A stretch of DNA of 10,264 bases, from assembly GCA_964447275.1 (NCBI GenBank), contig CAYURI010000018.1, forward strand, positions 1 through 10,264, given 5' to 3'. The stretch is from DAOSVX01 sp964447275 (lineage in GTDB: Bacteria; Bacillota_I; Bacilli_A; RF39; UBA660). A program made the position numbers and the translations under genes. Under the pieces are notes generated by a model. That model saw nothing but the letters and a program-made list of their open reading frames with translations. It searched no databases and was not told the DNA's origin. Position 1 is the stretch's first letter. Every line of letters begins with the position of its first letter. Shown here piece by piece: positions 5,966 to 10,264 of the stretch.

Positions 5966-8900
5966 ATGAAGATTGTTGATGGTAATAAAGCTTGTGCTGA
6001 TATTGCATATTTATTTAGTGAAGTATGTCCAATATATCCAATTACACCTTCTAGTACTATGGCTAGTGAAATAGATAATTTAATTGCTAAAGGGGAATTA
6101 AATATTTTTGACAAACCAGTAAAACTAGTTTCTTTACAAAGTGAGGCTGGAGCAGCTGGAACCCTTCATGGGGCATTATTATCTGGATCTTTAGCATCAA
6201 CGTTTACTGCTAGTCAAGGCTTACTTCTTATGATTCCTAATATGTATAAAATAGCAGGTGAGATGTTGCCTTGTGTTATTCATGTTGCAAGTAGAACATT
6301 AGCTACCCATGCTTTAAGTATCTTTGGTGATCATTCTGACATATATGCAGTCCGTAATACTGGGTTTTGTATGATTGCTTCATCATCAGTTGAAGATGCT
6401 CAGAATTTAGCTTTAGTAAGTCATTTAAGTGCGATTAAAGGAAGTCTTCCCTTCTTACATTTTTTTGATGGTTTTAGAACTAGTCATGAAATAAATACGA
6501 TTAAAGAAATTAATCGTAGTGATATTGAAAAATTAATTCCGGAGACAGAGTTATCTGACTTTAGAAATAGAATGTTATTTGGTAAAAATAAAATTCAAAA
6601 AGGCATGGCTCAAAATGAAGATGTCTTCTTCCAAATGAGTGAAGCCAGAAATAATATTTATATGGCCATTCTTGATATTGTTAATGATTATATGGATAAA
6701 GTAAATAAAATAATGGGTACCGAGTATAAACCATTTACTTATTATGGTCATCCTTATGCAACTAATATCATTATTGCGATGGGTAGTGTTACTGATACCA
6801 TCAAATTAGTTGTTAATGAACTAAATAATAATGGTGGTAAAGTAGGTGTAGTTACCGTTCATTTATATCGTCCTTTTAGTAGTAAATATTTAATTGATGT
6901 AATACCTGCTTCAGTATCAAGAATTGCTGTCTTAGATAGAACTAAAGATAATACCATGAGCGGTGAACCACTTTACTTAGATGTTATTAATGCTTTAAAA
7001 GATAAAAATAAAGAGATCGTTGGTGGTAGATATGGACTTGCTAGTAAGAATACTACCCCTGATATGATAAAGTCCGTCTTTGATATGTTAGAAGGTGATT
7101 TAAAACCTAATTTTACGATTGGTATTAATGATGATGTGACTAATTTAAGTTTACCTAAAACTGACTTTACAATTGATTTAGGTTTTGATCAAATGACTAT
7201 TTATGGCTTTGGTGGAGACGGTATGGTATCAGCTAGTAAAAGTATTTTAAAAGTCTTAGGTAATGAACAAAATTACTTTGTTCAAGGGTATTTTAAATAT
7301 GATTCCAAAAAAAGCAATGCTATTACCATAAGTAATTTAAGATATGGTAAAAGACAAATAAAAGCACCATTTTATAATATTAGTCCTAAATTAGTAGTAG
7401 TTACTAAAGATGAATATCTACCTAATTTAGAAATGTTTAAAGGGATTAAAGAATATGGCACGATTATTTTAAATACTGCTAAAGATGAAAAAGAGATTAT
7501 TAATCTTCTTACTAGTGAAGATATAAAAACTATTAAAGATCAAAGCATTAAATTTTATTGTTTAGATGCTTCTAAAATTGCTTTAGATAATAATATTAAT
7601 GGTAAGATTAGTAAAATTATGGAAACCGTTATTTTAAAAGTTTTAAATATTCCTAATTATGAAGAAATAATTGTCAAAAGTATCAAAGAAACATATAAAA
7701 CTAAAGGTGAAGATGTTGTAAACAATAATATTAATGCTATTAAGAGTATTAATGATAATATCAAGTTCTTAGATTTAACTAATATACCTTTAAAAGAAAC
7801 TAAAGAAGTAAAACATAATTTAATTTCAACTATTAATAATATGCAAGGGGATAACTTAAAAGTATCAGAAGTTTATCAATTAAGAGATGGAACATTTCCT
7901 TGTGCAACAAGTAAATATGAAAAAAGAAACATTGCTGATCATGTTGCTAAATGGAATAAAGAAAATTGTATACAGTGTACACAATGTTCTTTAGTTTGTC
8001 CTCATGCAGCAATTAGACCATTTATTGTTTCGGAAACTGATAAGTATGCCGAACTTGGTATTAAAGTATTAGGGAACTTAAATGATAAATATATCATTTG
8101 TGTTAGTGAAGCTGATTGTACAGGCTGTGGACTATGTATTAACACTTGTCCTGGTAAAGGTGGTAACAAAGCCTTAAGCTTTGGGGATTATGATGCTAAT
8201 AAACAAACAATTGCGAATGATTTATTTAATAATTATGAAAATAAATTAGATGATAATAGGTTTACAGTCAAAGGTAGTCAACTTGCTAAACCATTATTTG
8301 AGTTTAGTGGTGCTTGTGCTGGTTGTGGTGAAACCCCATATATTAAATTACTAACTCAGTTGTTTGGTAAAAAATTAGTTATTGCTAATGCCACAGGATG
8401 CTCTAGTATTTATGGAGGAAGCGTGCCATCAGCACCATATTCTATTCCTTGGGCTAATAGCTTATTTGAAGATAATGCTGAATTTAGTTTGGGTATTTTA
8501 CTTGGTTATGAAAGCCAAAGAGAAAGAGCGAAAGAATTAATTAAACAAACCATGGATTCATTTGATTATGATACTAAGAAACTACTAACAGAGTGGTTAG
8601 AAAATCCAGATGATTATGAAAAGACTAAATTAGTCAAAGAAAATCTTCGTAAACAAAACTTACCAAAAGAATTAAGTGAAGAATTAGAATATCTATCTGC
8701 TAAAAGCGTTTGGGCTGTTGGTGGAGATGGTTGGGCTTATGATATTGGCTATGGTGGTATTGATCATGTTTTAGCAACCCAAAAAGATATTAACATCTTA
8801 GTTTTAGATACCGAAGTATATTCTAATACTGGTGGTCAATCTAGTAAATCAAGTCAATTAGGTCAAGTTAGTGAATTCGCTGGGCTAGGTAAAAGGACTC

Positions 8901-9337
8901 CTAAAAAAGACTTATTTAGAAAAGCGATTACTTATCCAGATGTTTATGCAGCTACAATAAGTCTAGGAGCTAATCCAATGCAAGTTATTAAAGCTTTTAA
9001 AGAAGCTGAAGATCATAAAGGACCATCAATTATTATTGCCTATGCTCCTTGTATTGAACATGGCATTAAATGTGGTTTAAGTTGTGGTAATGAGGAACAA
9101 AAGAAAGCTGTTGCTTGTGGTTACTTAAATCTAATGAGATATAGTAATGGCAAACTTACTTTAGATTCTTCTGAACCAGATTTTACTAAATATGAAGAAT
9201 TCTTAAATAATGAAGTAAGATATAGTTCCTTAAAAATAAAAAATCCTTCCTTATACGAAGAATTAATCAAAGAACAAATTGAAGAAGCGAAAAAAAGATA
9301 TAGTTATTATTTAGAACTAAGTAAAAAAGTAAGCTAA
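5966..9337 (+). CDS. nifJ: Pyruvate:ferredoxin (flavodoxin) oxidoreductase, single-chain
   Basis: It oxidises pyruvate with CoA to acetyl-CoA and CO2 and passes electrons to ferredoxin or flavodoxin; a cytoplasmic, oxygen-sensitive hub of anaerobic fermentation. Domains in order: pyrimidine-binding domain (1-250; YPITPSSTM with T31, QSEAGAAG with E60, R110 in SRTLATHALSIFGDH), transketolase C-like domain (about 265-375), gamma domain (about 410-560; VQGYFKYDSKKSNAITISNLRYG), two-cluster ferredoxin domain (C668/671/674/678 and C718/721/724/728), and TPP domain with proximal-cluster cysteines C784, C787, C812, C1029. The TPP/Mg site is GGDGWAYDIGYGG (919-931) and DTEVYSNTGGQSS (948-960). These positions match those I recall from the Desulfovibrio africanus enzyme. 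At 1123 residues it is slightly shorter than the usual 1170-1200 but lacks no domain. Extra cysteines (C1036, C1040, C1051) follow C1029. It is monocistronic, with no convincing terminator behind it. Confidence 0.97.
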   Translation: MKIVDGNKACADIAYLFSEVCPIYPITPSSTMASEIDNLIAKGELNIFDKPVKLVSLQSEAGAAGTLHGALLSGSLASTFTASQGLLLMIPNMYKIAGEMLPCVIHVASRTLATHALSIFGDHSDIYAVRNTGFCMIASSSVEDAQNLALVSHLSAIKGSLPFLHFFDGFRTSHEINTIKEINRSDIEKLIPETELSDFRNRMLFGKNKIQKGMAQNEDVFFQMSEARNNIYMAILDIVNDYMDKVNKIMGTEYKPFTYYGHPYATNIIIAMGSVTDTIKLVVNELNNNGGKVGVVTVHLYRPFSSKYLIDVIPASVSRIAVLDRTKDNTMSGEPLYLDVINALKDKNKEIVGGRYGLASKNTTPDMIKSVFDMLEGDLKPNFTIGINDDVTNLSLPKTDFTIDLGFDQMTIYGFGGDGMVSASKSILKVLGNEQNYFVQGYFKYDSKKSNAITISNLRYGKRQIKAPFYNISPKLVVVTKDEYLPNLEMFKGIKEYGTIILNTAKDEKEIINLLTSEDIKTIKDQSIKFYCLDASKIALDNNINGKISKIMETVILKVLNIPNYEEIIVKSIKETYKTKGEDVVNNNINAIKSINDNIKFLDLTNIPLKETKEVKHNLISTINNMQGDNLKVSEVYQLRDGTFPCATSKYEKRNIADHVAKWNKENCIQCTQCSLVCPHAAIRPFIVSETDKYAELGIKVLGNLNDKYIICVSEADCTGCGLCINTCPGKGGNKALSFGDYDANKQTIANDLFNNYENKLDDNRFTVKGSQLAKPLFEFSGACAGCGETPYIKLLTQLFGKKLVIANATGCSSIYGGSVPSAPYSIPWANSLFEDNAEFSLGILLGYESQRERAKELIKQTMDSFDYDTKKLLTEWLENPDDYEKTKLVKENLRKQNLPKELSEELEYLSAKSVWAVGGDGWAYDIGYGGIDHVLATQKDINILVLDTEVYSNTGGQSSKSSQLGQVSEFAGLGKRTPKKDLFRKAITYPDVYAATISLGANPMQVIKAFKEAEDHKGPSIIIAYAPCIEHGIKCGLSCGNEEQKKAVACGYLNLMRYSNGKLTLDSSEPDFTKYEEFLNNEVRYSSLKIKNPSLYEELIKEQIEEAKKRYSYYLELSKKVS

Positions 9338-9365
9338 TTGACATTTCTAATATATATGCTATATT
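9338..9365 (+). promoter_or_regulatory. Upstream promoter P1 of the antitoxin RNA
   Basis: TTGACA (9338-9343) starts on the base after the nifJ stop codon. After a 16-bp spacer comes TATATT (9360-9365) preceded by TGC, an extended -10. Transcription would start near 9372 and run through P2 into the repeat RNA. Confidence 0.6.
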
Positions 9366-9384
9366 AAGACAATATAAAAATTAA

Positions 9385-9412
9385 TTTACAACCATATCTT
9401 TTATGATATAAT
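9385..9412 (+). promoter_or_regulatory. Promoter P2 of the antitoxin RNA
   Basis: TTTACA (9385-9390), a 16-bp spacer and perfect TATAAT (9407-9412) with upstream TGA form an extended -10 promoter. The predicted first base is about G9419, exactly the first base of the leader hairpin. Confidence 0.75.
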
Positions 9413-9485
9413 TAGATTGGCAATAGCTTATGCTGTTGCTCAAGAAGGAAAAAATATCTGCGTTGTGCTATATTCCTCCTTAAAA

Positions 9486-9590
9486 GCAGGTGTATCCAGC
9501 CTTGAGTGGAAATTAAAAAAGTAGGTGTATCCAGCCTTAAATGGAAATTAAAAAAGCAGGTGTATCCAGCCTTAAATGGAAATTAAAAAA
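9486..9590 (+). repeat. Three directly abutting 35-bp repeats (antitoxin units)
   Basis: Units lie at 9486-9520, 9521-9555 and 9556-9590 with no spacers. Each reads G(C/T)AGGTGTATCCAGCCTT, a 3-base variable part, then TGGAAATTAAAAAA. Unit 2 differs from unit 3 only at position 2 (T for C); unit 1 differs from unit 3 at positions 19 and 21 (G for A). None of these positions is in the predicted pseudoknot stems (3-6/14-17 and 10-13/22-25). Confidence 0.97.
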
Positions 9591-9626
9591 GAGACTATGA
9601 AGCTTGACATAGTCTCTTGTTTTTTT
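9591..9626 (+). terminator. Terminator between antitoxin repeats and toxin gene
   Basis: A perfect 9-bp stem (GAGACTATG 9591-9599, CATAGTCTC 9608-9616) with an 8-base loop is followed by TTG and seven T. In this family it sets the ratio of antitoxin RNA to toxin mRNA by letting only part of the transcription through. Confidence 0.93.
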
Positions 9627-9644
9627 GGTTCAAAATGTTATAAT
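9617..9644 (+). promoter_or_regulatory. Possible separate toxN promoter
   Basis: TATAAT (9639-9644) with upstream TGT forms an extended -10; a -35-like TTGTTT (9617-9622) lies 16 bp upstream inside the terminator T-tract. Transcription would start near 9651, giving a leader of about 16 nt with the ribosome site. It would allow toxin expression without terminator read-through; whether it is active is unknown. Confidence 0.4.
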
Positions 9645-9653
9645 GACTTCGTC

Positions 9654-9658
9654 AGGAG
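9654..9658 (+). promoter_or_regulatory. Ribosome binding site that sets the toxN start
   Basis: AGGAG is 8 nt before TTG 9667. The in-frame TTG 9625 and ATG 9643 lie upstream of it without a ribosome site, so TTG 9667 is the best start. Confidence 0.75.
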
Positions 9659-9666
9659 ATGTTTTT

Positions 9667-10182
9667 TTGAATAACTTAAAATTAGTAAAAATAAATTCAG
9701 ATTATTGTGATTTTTTAAGACAATTTGATAGTAAAGTAATATATAATTTTGGCCAGAAAGAATTACGTCCATTTGTTGGCGTTTTATTTGAAATAGAAGC
9801 TGGTAAATTTAAATATTTTGCCCCTTTATCTTCTCCTAAACCTAAACACAAAAATTTATCTAATTCAGCAATGGACTTGTTAAAAATAGATGGTGGTAAA
9901 TTAGGAGTTGTTAACATCAACAATATGATTCCAGTAAGTGATAAAAACTACTTTAATATATCTTTTTCTGCTCCAACTAGTAATGACCATGATGAAAAAT
10001 ATAGGCTTTTAATGATAAACCAATTAAATTGGTTAAACAAAACAAATAACAAAGAATTATTACTAAAAAAAGCCAATAAAATATATGAACTTTACAAAGC
10101 AAAAAAATTATATCCTCAACTTATGGAAAGATGTTGCAATTTTGATATCTTGGAACAAAAATGTAAAGAATATAATAAATAA
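9667..10182 (+). CDS. toxN: Type III toxin, ToxN/AbiQ-family endoribonuclease
   Basis: A 171-residue protein of the ToxN/AbiQ family, the same length as I recall for Pectobacterium ToxN. These toxins are sequence-specific endoribonucleases that cut cellular or phage mRNA and their own antitoxin precursor; when phage infection disturbs the antitoxin the cell stops growing (abortive infection). Visible family features: N-terminal 'LKLVKINSDYCDFLRQFDSKV' (4-24), central strand 'RPFVGVLFEI' (34-43), the hallmark KYFAPLSSPKPKH (49-61) whose S55-S56-x-K58 matches the active-site T/S-S-P-K of ToxN, 'GVVNINNMIPV' (80-90), a helical region with 'YRLLMINQLNWLN', and the C-terminal 'CNFDILEQKCKEY' (157-169). 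The weak start TTG 9667 is chosen on the AGGAG at 9654-9658 and on family length; an upstream ATG 9643 sits inside a -10 element. It follows the antitoxin terminator. No plus-strand terminator is evident after the stop. Confidence 0.92.
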   Translation: MNNLKLVKINSDYCDFLRQFDSKVIYNFGQKELRPFVGVLFEIEAGKFKYFAPLSSPKPKHKNLSNSAMDLLKIDGGKLGVVNINNMIPVSDKNYFNISFSAPTSNDHDEKYRLLMINQLNWLNKTNNKELLLKKANKIYELYKAKKLYPQLMERCCNFDILEQKCKEYNK

Positions 10183-10213
10183 AAAAAACGAGGCTACTTT
10201 TACAAGTAACCTC
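10181..10213 (-). terminator. Minus-strand terminator of a convergent transcript
   Basis: Read on the minus strand, GAGGTTACTT (10213-10204) pairs with AAGTAGCCTC (10199-10190), ten pairs with one U-G, followed by G and eight T (10188-10181). On the plus strand the same pair becomes a C/A mismatch and no T-tract follows, so it serves the gene arriving from the right, and ends at the toxN stop. Confidence 0.8.
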
Positions 10214-10264
10214 AAAGAATAAAAAGGGGTTGGCTAGTGTGATACTAGCACCAATTCGCCTAAA
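10214..10264 (-). other. 3' end of an unidentified minus-strand transcript with a hairpin
   Basis: On the minus strand a strong hairpin (TTGG, GCTAGT, loop ATCAC, ACTAGC, CCAA; about 10254-10230) is followed by CCCC and TTTTT and then by the minus-strand terminator. No convincing reading frame can be assigned in 51 bases. It may be a 3' untranslated region or the end of a small RNA whose body lies beyond the window. Confidence 0.45.

Larger units (their letters stand above)
9419..9626 (+). ncRNA. toxI: Type III antitoxin RNA (ToxI-like), repeat RNA with structured leader
   Basis: A non-coding RNA of roughly 205 nt inferred between promoter P2 and the terminator. It has a leader hairpin (GGCAATAGC 9419-9427 with GCTGTTGCT 9432-9440), a second pairing (AAGAAGGAA 9442-9450 with TTCCTCCTT 9473-9481, one mismatch), three 35-nt tandem repeats (9486-9590) and a terminator. 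In known ToxIN/AbiQ systems the toxin cuts such a precursor into single repeats, each folding as a pseudoknot that binds and inactivates the toxin. Here each repeat can form stem 1 AGG(U)/(G)CCU and stem 2 UCCA/UGGA, an H-type pseudoknot, with an A-rich linker between repeats where processing would be expected. The order promoter, repeats, terminator, toxin gene is the diagnostic type III arrangement. The call rests on this layout and on the ToxN-like protein downstream; transcript ends are inferred. Confidence 0.88.

Noticed and set aside
5896..6114. Minus-strand frame opposite the nifJ start
   Set aside because: It overlaps the nifJ promoter and N-terminus antisense, with no ribosome site or promoter.
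9349..9365. AATATA/TATATT hairpin after nifJ as a terminator
   Set aside because: The stem is AT-only and no T-tract follows; the same bases serve as an extended -10 element.
9442..9485. A fourth, degenerate copy of the 35-nt repeat in the leader
   Set aside because: TATATTCCTCCTTAAAAG vaguely resembles the TATCCAGCCTTAAATG core, but alignment needs several gaps and the stem-2 partner is absent.
9486..9590. CRISPR array
   Set aside because: The 35-bp units abut each other with no spacers, and no cas gene is visible; promoter, terminator and a ToxN-like gene explain them.
9419..9626. 6S RNA, riboswitch or CsrB-like sponge RNA
   Set aside because: The ends do not pair as in 6S RNA, no known aptamer core is seen, and the GGA in each repeat lies in the predicted pseudoknot stem. 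The type III antitoxin layout fits better.
9625..9666. TTG 9625 or ATG 9643 as toxN start
   Set aside because: The first is in the terminator T-tract and the second is inside a -10 element; neither has a ribosome site, and the longer product would exceed the usual ToxN length.
10190..10213. Plus-strand terminator for toxN
   Set aside because: On the plus strand the stem has a C/A mismatch and is followed by AAAGAATAAA, not a T-tract; it works on the minus strand.

Overview
The window is AT-rich DNA with Gram-positive-type signals: AGGAG ribosome sites, TTGACA/TATAAT and TGn-extended -10 promoters, and short hairpin-plus-T-tract terminators. Gene content (a TagO/WecA-type GlcNAc-1-phosphate transferase, a membrane-anchored cadherin-like surface protein, a one-chain pyruvate:ferredoxin oxidoreductase) fits an anaerobic, fermentative low-GC Firmicute, perhaps a gut Bacilli or Erysipelotrichia lineage. 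That placement is inference. All eight plus-strand genes end in TAA or TAG. Their tryptophans are TGG, so nothing requires a recoded UGA.

Layout. 1-862 is the 3' end of a surface protein gene, closed by a terminator. 944-1531 is an orphan gene with its own promoter and terminator. 1609-2718 is tagO/wecA, probably starting at ATG 1609. 2755-5891 is a three-gene unit behind an extended -10 promoter: two BspA-like leucine-rich-repeat proteins that share an almost identical C-terminal tail, then a SUKH (SMI1/KNR4) protein of the type often used as immunity protein, ending in a strong terminator. 5966-9337 is nifJ behind a consensus TTGACA-17-TATAAT promoter.

The main discovery is at 9338-10182: a complete type III (RNA-protein) toxin-antitoxin locus of the ToxIN/AbiQ family. 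Two tandem promoters lead into a small RNA with a structured leader, three directly abutting 35-nt repeats and a terminator. A 171-residue ToxN-like endoribonuclease follows, starting at TTG 9667 behind an AGGAG site. Each repeat can form an H-type pseudoknot, and every difference between repeats lies outside the two predicted stems. In known members the repeat RNA binds and inhibits the toxin, and the pair works in phage abortive infection and plasmid maintenance.

The right edge holds a minus-strand terminator and a hairpin, the 3' end of a convergent transcript whose gene lies outside the window. The tagO to nifJ interval and the nifJ-downstream segment look like accessory cargo set between housekeeping genes: a possible effector/immunity operon and a probable phage-defence module.
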